Part shown: piece by piece, positions 1 to 7,846 of the stretch
Layout of the letters: every line of letters starts with the position of its first letter
How positions within the stretch are numbered: position 1 is the first letter of the stretch
Assembly (NCBI RefSeq): GCF_014649815.1
Contig: NZ_BMTT01000006.1
Span: 285,206 to 349,205 of the forward strand
DNA length: 64,000 bases
Source: Streptomyces mutabilis
GTDB taxonomy: Bacteria > Actinomycetota > Actinomycetes > Streptomycetales > Streptomycetaceae
Reading direction: 5' to 3'
Translations under genes and position numbers: made by a program
Notes under the pieces: generated by a model
Seen by the model: the letters and a program-made list of their open reading frames with translations, nothing else
Database searches by the model: none
What the model was told of the DNA's origin: nothing

Positions 1-158
1 TCCAGGAAACCGCCGCCGAGGAAGTACACGGTCCCCCGCTCCGGCCCGGTGCCGAACTCCCGGTGGACGGCCAGGCCGAGCTGTCCGCCGTAGAAGGCCC
101 GGGAGCGGTCGGGGTCGGTGGGACGGAGCAGGGTCCGGCTGCTGAGTACATGCACCAT
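1..158 (-). CDS. VOC (glyoxalase-fold) family protein, C-terminus cut by window edge
   Basis: Reading the minus strand from an ATG at 158 gives a protein starting MVHVLSSRTLLRPTDPDRS and continuing with RAFYGGQLGL, the usual first beta-alpha unit of the vicinal oxygen chelate fold (a short strand, then DxxRSxxFY). About 52 residues are visible; the rest lies left of the window, so the metal ligands and substrate cannot be judged. It is divergent from the acetyltransferase that follows, with about 75 bp between the two starts. The fold assignment is fairly secure; the specific activity is unknown. Confidence 0.7.
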   Translation of the reverse strand, partial: MVHVLSSRTLLRPTDPDRSRAFYGGQLGLAVHREFGTGPERGTVYFLGGGFL

Positions 159-233
159 GCGGACCGAGGTTAGCGGCAGCGTTACTCTCTTCGGTACCCC
201 CGCCGCGCCCGAGCACGAACCGGAGACGCCCCC

Positions 234-773
234 ATGGACACCACCACCGGCCGACTGACCTACCGCGACGCCACCGACGCCGACGTGGACGAGATCGTGG
301 CGCTCATAGAGTCCGCGTACCGGGGCGACGCCAGCCGGGCCGGGTGGACCACCGAGGCGGACATCCTCCAGGGACAGCGCACGGACCCGGAAGGCGTCCT
401 GGAGGTGATCAAGTCACCGGACGGTTGCCTGCTGACGGTCGAGCGGGACGGCGTGGTCGTGGCTTGCTGCCAGCTCGAGCACCGTGGTGCGCACGCCTAC
501 TTCGGGATGTTCGCCGTCAGCCCGGCGCTCCAGGGCGCGGGCCTGGGCAAGGCGATCATCGCGGAGGCGGAGCGGCGGTCCCGCGAGGCGTGGGACGTCA
601 CGGAGATGCACATGACCGTGATCTCCGTGCGCGAGGACCTCATCGCCTGGTACGAGCGCCGCGGTTACCGCCGTACGGGAGAGATGAGCCCGTTCCCGTA
701 CGGCGACGAGCGCTTCGGGATTCCGCAGCGGGACGACCTGCAGTTCGAGCTGCTGGTCAAGCCGCTGGTGTGA
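234..773 (+). CDS. GNAT family N-acetyltransferase
   Basis: This 179-residue protein has the GNAT layout: LTYRDATDADVDEIVALI at the N-terminus, then FGMFAVSPALQGAGLGKAI around residues 91-109, which is motif A (V-x-P-x-x-Q-G-x-G-L-G-K) that binds the acetyl-CoA pyrophosphate, and WYERRGYRRTGE near residue 142, the usual C-terminal helix-strand. It should move an acetyl group from acetyl-CoA to an amine; the acceptor cannot be read from sequence. The ATG start is preceded by a purine-rich GGAGA. It stands alone, convergent with the glycerophosphodiesterase downstream. Confidence 0.85.
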   Translation: MDTTTGRLTYRDATDADVDEIVALIESAYRGDASRAGWTTEADILQGQRTDPEGVLEVIKSPDGCLLTVERDGVVVACCQLEHRGAHAYFGMFAVSPALQGAGLGKAIIAEAERRSREAWDVTEMHMTVISVREDLIAWYERRGYRRTGEMSPFPYGDERFGIPQRDDLQFELLVKPLV

Positions 774-850
774 CGCGCGCCCGGCCGCTCGCGGACCGTG
801 CGGCTGGACCTGGCCGCACAGGCCGTAGGCCGTGGAGCGGTCCTGGCCGC

Positions 851-1534
851 TCAGGCCGTGAAGCGGCCGGTGCGCTTGATCTCGGGGAAGTCGGTCGTCG
901 CGCCGTCGAGACCCAGGGCGCGCACCAGGCGCAGCTGGTCCTGGGTGTTCACAGTCCAGGAGAAGACCCTCAGGCCCGACTTGCGGGCCTTCTCGACGAT
1001 CTCCAGTGTGATCCGGTTGATGTCCAGGCACAGGGCCCCGGCACCGGCCGCCACGGCCCGGTCCACGACCTCGGGACCGTAGTACTGCGCGACCAGCGCG
1101 GTCCGCACCCCCGGCACCAGCCGCGCGATCTCGACGATCGCCTCGTCGTGGAACGAGATGACCTCCACCCGGTCCACCAGGTCCCGCCGCAGCATCACCT
1201 CGGCGAGCGTGCGAGCGGCCGCCACGTCCTTGATCTCGGCCTGCAACGGCGCCGAGATCGCGTCCAGAACCTCCTCGAAGACCGGGATCCGCTCCCCGCG
1301 GCCGGCGTCCAGCGACCGCAGCTCCTCCAGGGTCTTGTCGGCGATCGCGCCCGTGCCGTCCGTGGTGCGGTCCACGTCCGCGTCGTGCATGACCACGAGC
1401 GCACCGTCCTTGCTCAGGTGCAGGTCCAGTTCGACGACGTCGAGGCCGGCCTGCTCGGCGGCGACGAAGGAACGCAGGGTGTTCTCGGGTTCGACACCCA
1501 TCGCTCCGCGGTGACCGATGGTGAGGAAGTTCAA
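851..1534 (-). CDS. glycerophosphodiester phosphodiesterase
   Basis: The 227-residue protein opens with TIGHRGAMGVEPENTL, the GDPD signature (HR, then E-x-N-T), and continues with VELDLHLSKDGALVVMHD, holding the metal-binding E-x-D pair and the second catalytic His. LQAEIKD near residue 92 and the C-terminal FSWTVN segment complete the TIM-barrel family pattern. It hydrolyses glycerophosphodiesters to glycerol-3-phosphate and an alcohol. There is no signal peptide, so it is probably cytoplasmic. The start is a TTG at 1534, chosen because the signature follows at once and no closer ATG or GTG exists; a purine-rich GGAAGCGAG lies upstream. It is divergent from the DUF6421 gene. Confidence 0.9.
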   Translation of the reverse strand: MNFLTIGHRGAMGVEPENTLRSFVAAEQAGLDVVELDLHLSKDGALVVMHDADVDRTTDGTGAIADKTLEELRSLDAGRGERIPVFEEVLDAISAPLQAEIKDVAAARTLAEVMLRRDLVDRVEVISFHDEAIVEIARLVPGVRTALVAQYYGPEVVDRAVAAGAGALCLDINRITLEIVEKARKSGLRVFSWTVNTQDQLRLVRALGLDGATTDFPEIKRTGRFTA

Positions 1535-1761
1535 GGCTCGACTCGCTTCCGTAGACGGCGGCGATGGCAGGGCGCAGCCTAACGGCCCTGCGGGACCGTT
1601 TCCCCTCTGCCGCGCTGGGTATCCGGAATCCGGCGTCCCACAGGAAAAAGTGCGGTGAACCGTGGGGTGCGGCAGGATAATTTACGGAGACTCCCCTTGA
1701 ACGGGGAAACCTCGTATGCCTACGGTGTCCCGACGCAAGCTTCTCCAGTGAAGGATGGGAC

Positions 1762-3165
1762 ATGACGGAAATTCTTGTGCAGGTGGGTGCGGAGGGGAAG
1801 GTTCCTCCGGTGAGCAGGGTGGTTGAGCACCCGGCGTGGCCCGTGCTCAAGGATGCCGTGGAACGCATCCGGCCCTGGCAGTGCAAGGACGGGTCGATCG
1901 ACTTCGACGCCGAGGGCGCCCCCGAGCGGACCGTCGCCGAGGACGCCGTACGCCGCGTCGCCGGTGCCGTCGAGGAGCTGTCCCCGCTGCTCCCGCACGA
2001 CCGCGCCTACCACGAGGCACTGGTGCGGGACCTCGGCCGCTGGGCCGACGGCGGCTTCCAGGTGCCCGACTTCCTCGACTCGCTGCTGGCCTTCCAGCCC
2101 GCCGCGAACCGCGCGGACGGTCTCCAGCACCTGGTCGTCTTCCCGATGTACACGCAGAACGGCAATCCGGACCGCAACCTCGAGGCGGTCGTCCTGCGCA
2201 TGGTCTGGCCCGACTGGCTGGCCGAGCTGGAGCGCACCCGCTACGACAACCCGCTCTTCTGCGGCATCACCTTCGAGGACTTCACGGCCGGCTACGACAC
2301 CAACTCCGCCGTCCTCTTCCCGGAGACCATCGCCGTGCGCGAGGCACCCGAGCGCTTCTCCTGGGGCGGCATCTTCTGCGACCGCGAGGCCGCCCGCTTC
2401 CGACGCGTCACCGACGCCGCCGTCGGTATCCTGGGCCTGGAACTGCCCGAGGACGTCGCCGCGATGGTCCACGACCAGAAGCGCTGCGAAGAGGCCTTCG
2501 TCCTGTGGGACATGGTCCACGACCGCACCCACAGCCACGGCGACCTGCCCTTCGACCCGTTCATGATCAAGCAGCGCCAGCCGTTCTGGATGTACGGCCT
2601 GGAGGAGCTGCGCTGCGACCTCACCGCCTTCAAGGAGGCCGTGAAGCTGGAGGCCGACGGCGTCCCGCAGGCCCGCGACGTGCAGTACGCGGTCCTCTTC
2701 GACCGGATGTTCCGCTTCCCGGTCACCGGCGAGCGCGTGCGCAACTACGACGGTCTGGGCGGACAGCTCCTCTTCGCGTACCTGCACAAGCACGACGTCG
2801 TGCGCTGGACCGACAACAAGCTCTTCATCGACTGGCAGCGTGCCCCGCAGGTCACCAACCAGCTGTGCGCCGAGATCGAGACGCTCTACCGGGACGGCAT
2901 CGACCGCCCCAAGCTCGTCCACTGGTTCGCCGGCTACGAGCTGGTCTCCACCTACCTCGCCCCGCACCCGGGCTCGAAGTGGGCCAAGGGCCCCGACGCC
3001 CTGGACCTGACCCTGCCGCCGCGCAAACTCGTCGACGACGTGCTCCCGGACGAGTTTCCGCTGAGCATGTTCTATGAGGCCCTGTCCAAGAAGCTGAAGA
3101 ACGTGATCGCCTCCACCAAGGGCATCACGGCCTCGGCGGACGACGCCGAGCGGGTCGCCGCGTGA
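1762..3165 (+). CDS. DUF6421 family protein, possible zinc-peptidase-like
   Basis: This 467-residue protein matches my recollection of the actinobacterial DUF6421 family, which has no assigned function. It has no signal peptide or membrane segment. Residues 253-261 read HDRTHSHGD and residues 281-286 read EELRCD. This pairing resembles the HExxxH and EExRxD motifs of dipeptidyl-peptidase-III-like gluzincins, but Asp replaces the catalytic Glu (HD..H), so a peptidase role is only a hypothesis. GAAGGATGGGAC precedes the ATG. Its stop overlaps a GTG that could start the SDR gene, which points to co-translation with SDR and aldolase-like partners. Confidence 0.75.
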   Translation: MTEILVQVGAEGKVPPVSRVVEHPAWPVLKDAVERIRPWQCKDGSIDFDAEGAPERTVAEDAVRRVAGAVEELSPLLPHDRAYHEALVRDLGRWADGGFQVPDFLDSLLAFQPAANRADGLQHLVVFPMYTQNGNPDRNLEAVVLRMVWPDWLAELERTRYDNPLFCGITFEDFTAGYDTNSAVLFPETIAVREAPERFSWGGIFCDREAARFRRVTDAAVGILGLELPEDVAAMVHDQKRCEEAFVLWDMVHDRTHSHGDLPFDPFMIKQRQPFWMYGLEELRCDLTAFKEAVKLEADGVPQARDVQYAVLFDRMFRFPVTGERVRNYDGLGGQLLFAYLHKHDVVRWTDNKLFIDWQRAPQVTNQLCAEIETLYRDGIDRPKLVHWFAGYELVSTYLAPHPGSKWAKGPDALDLTLPPRKLVDDVLPDEFPLSMFYEALSKKLKNVIASTKGITASADDAERVAA

Positions 3166-3968
3166 GCGACGGCACCGGCGGGCAGGAACAGGCACGGCAA
3201 CAGGCTCGGGAGGCGAGGACCATGGGGAACGGGGCGCTCGACGGCGCGGTGATCGCGGTGGCAGGGGCGGGCGGACCCGCCGGACGGGCCGCGCTGCTGC
3301 GGCTCGCCGAGGCGGGTGCGACGGTCGTCGGCTCGGACAACGACCCGGAGCGGCTGGCGGAGGCGGTCGACGCGGCGCGCTACGCCCACGGCGGCGCCAC
3401 CGTCACCGGGGAGAAGGTCGACCTGCTCGACCTCGACTCCACCCGCGCCTGGGCCGACCGCATCGAGAAGGACTACGGCCGGGTCGACGGCCTGGTCCAC
3501 CTCGTCGGCGGCTGGCGCGGCAGCCAGACCTTCACCAAGACCGATTTGGGCGACTGGGACCTCCTGGAGAAGCTGCTGATCCGCACCGTGCAGCACACCT
3601 CCCTCGCCTTCCACGAGGCGCTCCAGCGCAGCGACCGCGGCCGCTACGTCCTGATCAGCGCAGCCGGCGCGTCCAAGCCCACCGCGGGCAACGCCGCCTA
3701 CTCCGCGGCCAAGGCCGCATCCGAGGCGTGGACGCTGGCCATGGCGGACTACTTCCGCAAGGCGGGGGGCGAGCAGGGGCCGACGTCGGCGGCTGCGATC
3801 CTGGTGGTCAAGGCGTTGGTGCACGACGCGATGCGCGCCGAGCGCCCCAACGCGAAGTTCGCGGGCTTCACGGACGTCAAGGACCTGGCCGAGGCGGTCG
3901 CCGGAGTCTGGGAGAAGCCCGCCGCTGAAGTGAACGGAAACCGTCTGTGGCTGACCGAGAAGCCGTGA
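3162..3968 (+). CDS. SDR family NAD(P)-dependent oxidoreductase
   Basis: A classical short-chain dehydrogenase of up to 268 residues. The nucleotide-binding glycine motif is GAGGPAGRA after the first strand (VIAVAGAG), the active site is YSAAKAA (Y-x-x-x-K) preceded by an ISAAGAS serine strand, and LVHLVGGW occupies the NNAG position in variant form. Two starts are possible: GTG at 3162, which overlaps the previous stop as GTGA, and ATG at 3222, which has GGGAGGCGAGG upstream and begins just before the Rossmann strand. The second gives a more typical 248 residues. It sits between the DUF6421 and aldolase genes, with overlaps at both ends. Substrate unknown. Confidence 0.88.
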   Translation: MSDGTGGQEQARQQAREARTMGNGALDGAVIAVAGAGGPAGRAALLRLAEAGATVVGSDNDPERLAEAVDAARYAHGGATVTGEKVDLLDLDSTRAWADRIEKDYGRVDGLVHLVGGWRGSQTFTKTDLGDWDLLEKLLIRTVQHTSLAFHEALQRSDRGRYVLISAAGASKPTAGNAAYSAAKAASEAWTLAMADYFRKAGGEQGPTSAAAILVVKALVHDAMRAERPNAKFAGFTDVKDLAEAVAGVWEKPAAEVNGNRLWLTEKP

Positions 3969-5035
3969 ACCCCCGGAAGACCGACGCGCGTCGCCACCAC
4001 GACCCCGATGTCCGCGGTTTCGCCAGTGACAACTACGCCGGCGCGCACCCCGAGGTGCTCGCCGCCCTGGCCCTGGCCAACGGCGGGCATCAGGTCGCGT
4101 ACGGCGAGGACGAGTACACCGAGAACCTCCAGCGTGTGATCCGCAGCCACTTCGGCTCGGGCGCCGAGGCGTTCCCGGTCTTCAACGGCACCGGCGCCAA
4201 CGTCGTCGCGCTCCAGGCGGTCACCGACCGCTGGGGCGCGGTGATCTGCGCCGAGAGCGCGCACATCAACGTCGACGAGGGCGGCGCACCCGAGCGCGTG
4301 GGCGGCCTGAAGCTGCTCACCGTCCCCACCCCGGACGGCAAGCTCACGCCGGACCTGATCGACCGGCAGGCGTACGGCTGGGACGACGAGCACCGCGCGA
4401 TGCCGCAGGTCGTCTCGATCACCCAGAGCACGGAGCTCGGCACCCTCTACACGCCGGACGAGATCCGTGCCATCTGCGAGCACGCCCACGCGCACGGCAT
4501 GAAAGTGCACCTGGACGGCTCCCGGATAGCCAACGCCGCCGCATCCCTGGACGTGCCCATGCGGACGTTCACCAACGCGGTCGGCGTGGACCTCCTCTCC
4601 TTCGGCGGCACCAAGAACGGCGCCCTGTTCGGCGAGGCGGTCGTGGTCCTCAACCAGGACGCGGTGCGCCACATGAAGCACCTGCGCAAGCTGTCCATGC
4701 AGCTCGCCTCGAAGATGCGTTTCGTGTCGGTGCAGCTGGAGGCGCTGCTCGCCAAGGACCTGTGGCTGCGCAACGCCCGGCACTCCAACGAGATGGCCCA
4801 GCGCCTGGCCGAGGGCGTGCGCGCCGTGCACGGCGTGGAGATCCTGTACCCGGTGCAGGCCAACGCCGTCTTCGCCCGGCTGCCGCACGAGGTGAGCGAG
4901 CGCCTGCAGAAGCGGTTCCGCTTCTACTTCTGGGACGAGGCCGCGGGCGACGTGCGCTGGATGTGCGCCTTCGACACCACCGCGGACGACGTCGACGCGT
5001 TCGTCGCCGCCCTCAAGGAGGAGATGGCGCGCTAG
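3965..5035 (+). CDS. threonine aldolase / beta-eliminating lyase family PLP enzyme
   Basis: A fold-type I PLP enzyme of about 356 residues. DVRGFASDNYAGAHPEV at the N-terminus is the family signature (SDNxxGxHP), FNGTGANVVAL holds the cofactor phosphate loop, VHLDGSRIANAA carries the ring-stacking Asp, and SFGGTKNGAL holds the Schiff-base lysine. Family members cleave L-threonine or allo-threonine to glycine and acetaldehyde. I place the start at GTG 3965, overlapping the SDR stop as GTGA; an in-frame GTG at 3947 would extend further into the SDR gene. It is the last gene of the DUF6421-SDR-aldolase unit, so all three may act on one beta-hydroxy-amino-acid-like substrate. That pathway idea is inference. 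Confidence 0.85.
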   Translation: MNPRKTDARRHHDPDVRGFASDNYAGAHPEVLAALALANGGHQVAYGEDEYTENLQRVIRSHFGSGAEAFPVFNGTGANVVALQAVTDRWGAVICAESAHINVDEGGAPERVGGLKLLTVPTPDGKLTPDLIDRQAYGWDDEHRAMPQVVSITQSTELGTLYTPDEIRAICEHAHAHGMKVHLDGSRIANAAASLDVPMRTFTNAVGVDLLSFGGTKNGALFGEAVVVLNQDAVRHMKHLRKLSMQLASKMRFVSVQLEALLAKDLWLRNARHSNEMAQRLAEGVRAVHGVEILYPVQANAVFARLPHEVSERLQKRFRFYFWDEAAGDVRWMCAFDTTADDVDAFVAALKEEMAR

Positions 5036-5225
5036 GGGGATGCTGGGGGAGCACCTCATGGATGCAGCAGGCCAAGAACCGTGACGAGGTGCTGCGGGCC
5101 ATCACCCGCATCCATGCCTCACTGCTCCGTACCTGACCTGACCTCTTACCTGTGCGGCGGGGTCGTGGGTTGGTCGCCTTCTTGTTCCGGGACGTGGTGC
5201 TGCCCGTTCTGCGGGCGTGCGGACG
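5036..5225. other. gap downstream of the aldolase gene; only a 24-codon remnant-like ORF
   Basis: The only coding-like stretch is a 24-codon frame from ATG 5062 to 5136 on the plus strand, reading MQQAKNRDEVLRAITRIH and ending shortly after. Its amino-acid make-up looks protein-like (an amphipathic helix) but no ribosome binding site or family is recognisable. It may be the tail of a lost gene. No convincing terminator was found. Confidence 0.3.
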
Positions 5226-5648
5226 TCATGGCGCCGGTGGGCCGGGTGTCCTCTCGTCCGGGAGGACGTCCGGGCCCGGGGCGGGTGGGTTTCGGTGCTG
5301 CGGCGGGGCAGGCGGCTGTCGGGCGGATGTGCCGAAAGTCGCGGCGGACACGAGCGGGCGTTCGCGCAGCCGCATGCGCTGGAGGCCGAGCGCCTGCCTG
5401 GCGTGCTCCGCGACGGCCGGGCTCAGTGCCGGAATCGCCATGGCCGACTGGGCGATCAGGCATCCGTCGGGCAGCCCGGGATCGGCGATGCACGACGCAG
5501 CGGCCGTTCTTGCCGCCGTAGCACGCGGTGTAGCGGTCCAGGCAGCAAGCGGGAGCAGCGTGTCCTTGTCGCCGCGCGAGGAGTAGATCGAGCTGCGGTT
5601 CAGGCCGGTCGCCCGCGGAAGCGGCTTGCTAACTGCATAAGTATGCAA
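5226..5648 (-). pseudogene. decayed TetR-family regulator
   Basis: The minus-strand frame from about 5648 keeps two separated TetR pieces. One is the recognition part of the helix-turn-helix, ATGLNRSSIYSSRGDKDTLL (family pattern: x-G-x-S-x-x-x-Y-x-x-F-x-x-K-x-x-L). The other is the ligand-domain stretch GCLIAQSAMAIPALSPAVAE followed by HARQALGLQRMRLRE. Between them only about 30 residues of low-quality sequence remain where a working protein has more, the N-terminal helix is missing, and the C-terminal half trails into Pro/Arg-rich non-family sequence. I read this as an inactivated gene with internal loss. It lies head to head with the transglutaminase-like gene, across a small palindrome. 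Confidence 0.65.
5634..5647. promoter_or_regulatory. operator-like palindrome between the TetR remnant and the transglutaminase-like gene
   Basis: TGCATA-AG-TATGCA has perfect 6-bp arms around a 2-bp centre. It lies 17 bp upstream of the -35 box of the next gene and at the 5' edge of the TetR remnant, where a TetR autoregulator would bind. Seen in sequence; binding is inferred. Confidence 0.5.
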
Positions 5649-5663
5649 TCAATCGAAAAAGTA

Positions 5664-5693
5664 TTGACGCTCGGGTGTTCGCTTTCCTATGCT
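5664..5693 (+). promoter_or_regulatory. sigma70-type promoter, probably giving a leaderless transcript
   Basis: TTGACG at 5664-5669 and TATGCT at 5688-5693 are separated by 18 bp, matching the Streptomyces HrdB consensus. Only 8 nt separate the -10 box from the ATG at 5702, and no Shine-Dalgarno sequence is present, so transcription should start at or within a few bases of the start codon. Confidence 0.7.
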
Positions 5694-5701
5694 CTGCGAT
5701 C

Positions 5702-6274
5702 ATGGAGCTGATCCAGAAGACCCCTGACCTCTCCGCCTACCTGGCGGTCGACGAGGCCATCGACCATGACCATCCGCGGGTGCGGGAAGTGGCCGCAAGG
5801 CTCGCCAGGGAGGCGGAGGATTCGTATGCCTATGCGCGGCTGGCCTTCGAGCTCGTGCGCGACACCATCCCGCACTCGCAGGACTCCGGCGATCCGCGCG
5901 TCACCTGGCGGGCCTCCGACGTCCTGGAGCAGCGCACCGGCATCTGCTACGCCAAGGCCCACGCGCTGACCGCGCTGCTGCGGGCCGAGGACATTCCGAC
6001 AGCCCTGTGTTACCAGCGCTTCGACGTGGTGCACGGGCTGGTCGCCGTACGGTTCGACGGGGCGTGGCACCGGCAGGACCCGCGCGGCAACAAGCCCGGC
6101 GTGGACGCGCAGTTCTCCCTGGGACGGGAGCGGCTGGCCTTCACGCCGGACCGCGAGGCGGGCGAGACGGACTGTCCGGAGCTGTACGCCGCGCCGCATC
6201 CGGCCGTGCTGGAGGTCTTGAAGGCGGCCGTCGACCGCCCGCACCTGTGGGCGACGCTCCCGGCCGCGCTCTGA
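5702..6274 (+). CDS. transglutaminase-like domain protein
   Basis: This 190-residue protein has the transglutaminase/protease core: Cys in RTGICYAKAHAL (about residue 81), His in DVVHGLVAV (about 110) and Asp in RQDPRGN (about 124), in the usual Cys-His-Asp order. There is no signal peptide, so it is cytoplasmic, as are many small bacterial members whose substrates are unknown. The frame extends back to 5675, but that would start upstream of the -10 box; ATG 5702 fits the leaderless promoter. The adjacent decayed TetR gene was probably its regulator, so expression may now be unregulated. Confidence 0.85.
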   Translation: MELIQKTPDLSAYLAVDEAIDHDHPRVREVAARLAREAEDSYAYARLAFELVRDTIPHSQDSGDPRVTWRASDVLEQRTGICYAKAHALTALLRAEDIPTALCYQRFDVVHGLVAVRFDGAWHRQDPRGNKPGVDAQFSLGRERLAFTPDREAGETDCPELYAAPHPAVLEVLKAAVDRPHLWATLPAAL

Positions 6275-6283
6275 GGCGCGGGA

Positions 6284-7012
6284 TCAGTGCGCCTCGGCGG
6301 TGCGCACCTGCTCCGGCGTGGGGGCGGTGCCGCCTAGGTGGGCCGGCATCCACCAGGTGTCGTCCGCGCCCTTCGGGCGTACCGGGTAGGCGCGCTGGGC
6401 AGCCTCCAGCAGCTCCTGCACCCGCTCGCGCAGCCGGCGGGTGATGGCGCCCGCATACTGCTCACGGGAGGCCTCGATCGCCTCGCCGACCCGGATCGTG
6501 ATCGGAATGTGGCTGCGCTTGAAGTTGCGCGGGTGTCCCTTGGTCCACAGTCGCTGCGTACCCCACACGGCCATCGGGACCAGCGGGACACCGGCCTCCT
6601 GCGCCAGCCGGGCGGCGCCCGACTTGAAGCTCTTCAGCGTGAACGACTCGGAGATCGTGGCCTCCGGGAAGACCCCGACGATCTCACCGGACCGCAGCGA
6701 GTCCAGGGCGTGCGCGTACGCGGCCTCGCCCTGCTTGCGGTCGACCGGGATGTGCTTCATGCCGCGCATCAGCGGCCCCGAGACCCGGTGGCGGAACACC
6801 GACTCCTTCGCCATGAACCGCACGAGCCGCTTCTGCGGCAGCGCCGCCAGGCCGTCGAAGATGAAGTCCAGGTAGCTGATGTGGTTGCTCACCAGCACGG
6901 CGCCGCCCGAGCGCGGGATGTTCTCCGATCCCTGGCAGTCGATCTTGAGATCCCACACCTTGAACAGGGTGCGGGCGAGACCGATCACCGGGCGGTAGAC
7001 GAGTTCTGCCAT
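6284..7012 (-). CDS. lysophospholipid acyltransferase family protein (PlsC-like)
   Basis: The 242-residue protein carries the acyltransferase blocks in order: VSNHISYLDFIF (motif I, NHxxxxD), GMKHIPVDRKQGE (motif II region), GVFPEATISES (motif III, FPEA/GT) and GVPLVPMAVWGTQ (motif IV). It should acylate lysophosphatidate or a similar acceptor at the membrane. A hydrophobic N-terminal stretch (YRPVIGLARTLFKVW) could provide peripheral membrane contact. It is convergent with the transglutaminase-like gene (9 bp between stops) and divergent from the thioredoxin gene. Confidence 0.9.
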   Translation of the reverse strand: MAELVYRPVIGLARTLFKVWDLKIDCQGSENIPRSGGAVLVSNHISYLDFIFDGLAALPQKRLVRFMAKESVFRHRVSGPLMRGMKHIPVDRKQGEAAYAHALDSLRSGEIVGVFPEATISESFTLKSFKSGAARLAQEAGVPLVPMAVWGTQRLWTKGHPRNFKRSHIPITIRVGEAIEASREQYAGAITRRLRERVQELLEAAQRAYPVRPKGADDTWWMPAHLGGTAPTPEQVRTAEAH

Positions 7013-7277
7013 GGGCGGGTCGAACCCTTCCTTGTCGGCCTGGGAAGCGGGCTCCCAGTCGAAAGTTACGCAGCCGTAGGTTTACGGCTTCGTCGCAGAT
7101 CGTGCCCCAAGAACGGCCGGTGTACCAGCCTTGGTGCCCGTCCGTGGCGAGATCCTCATCACGTCACCGGCCGTTGTGTGGCCGAAACGCGACGGTGGAC
7201 CGGGAATCTCCATCGGCCCTTGAGCGCTGAAACGCTGGACGAACGGAACAGGTGGCACGTGTGAGGCGTGCCCATGA

Positions 7278-7700
7278 GTGCCGCCCTCTGGCGGCGGAAC
7301 GAGGGCGCGGGTGCACGGGCAGGACGACAGGAGTTTCGACCCCCCTCCCGGCCCGCGGCCCGGCGGGTCCGACCCGCGAGGCGGCGTGCCCGGCCGACGG
7401 CTCGACGCTGCCGAGCTGGGCGTGGACCTGGGCGCGCGCGCCACGCTCGTGCAGTTCTCCACCGCCTTCTGTGCCCCCTGCCGTGCCACCCGGCGGGTTC
7501 TGGGCGAGGTGGCCCGCATGGTCCCCGGTGTCGCTCACGTCGAGATCGACGCCGAGGCCCGCCTGGAACTGGTCCGCGCGCTCGGTGTGCTCAAGACCCC
7601 GACCGTGCTGGTCCTCGACGCCGACGGCCGTGTCGTACGGCGTGCCGTCGGGCAGCCACGCAAGGCGGATGTGATCGCCGCGCTGGGCGAAGCGGTGTGA
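7278..7700 (+). CDS. thioredoxin-fold protein with CAPC active site
   Basis: The 140-residue frame has a thioredoxin domain from about residue 45: ATLVQFSTAFCAPCRATRR holds the redox pair CAPC (rather than CGPC), and GVLKTPTVLVLDADG holds the cis-Pro loop. The first 40 residues are Gly/Pro/Arg-rich and may not be translated; starts at GTG 7278 or GTG 7311 are possible. Without a signal peptide it should be a cytoplasmic disulfide reductase. It lies upstream of a flavin reductase and the etf genes. The AP dipeptide between the cysteines would be expected to shift the redox potential relative to canonical thioredoxin. Confidence 0.85.
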   Translation: MPPSGGGTRARVHGQDDRSFDPPPGPRPGGSDPRGGVPGRRLDAAELGVDLGARATLVQFSTAFCAPCRATRRVLGEVARMVPGVAHVEIDAEARLELVRALGVLKTPTVLVLDADGRVVRRAVGQPRKADVIAALGEAV

Positions 7701-7846
7701 CGACCGTCATGCCGACCATGAGGCGTTCTCCACAGCTTCGACATCCCGGGACGTATTTGACTGTGTGTGCCACCCGTCGTCAGCCTGCCCACAGGGCCTC
7801 GCTCCCCGCTCCGCGGACCGAGGTGCAACGCAGAAGGACTTCCCCC

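Noticed and set aside
1720-3195. Long open frame on the minus strand opposite the DUF6421 gene (491 codons)
   Set aside because: It is the codon-position mirror of a high-GC gene: Gly/Val/Arg/Asp-rich, no family motif, and it lies exactly opposite a well-supported protein.
5081-5711. Plus-strand frames of 140-165 codons over the TetR remnant
   Set aside because: Arg/Gly/Ala-rich translation without motifs; the minus strand carries recognisable TetR segments.
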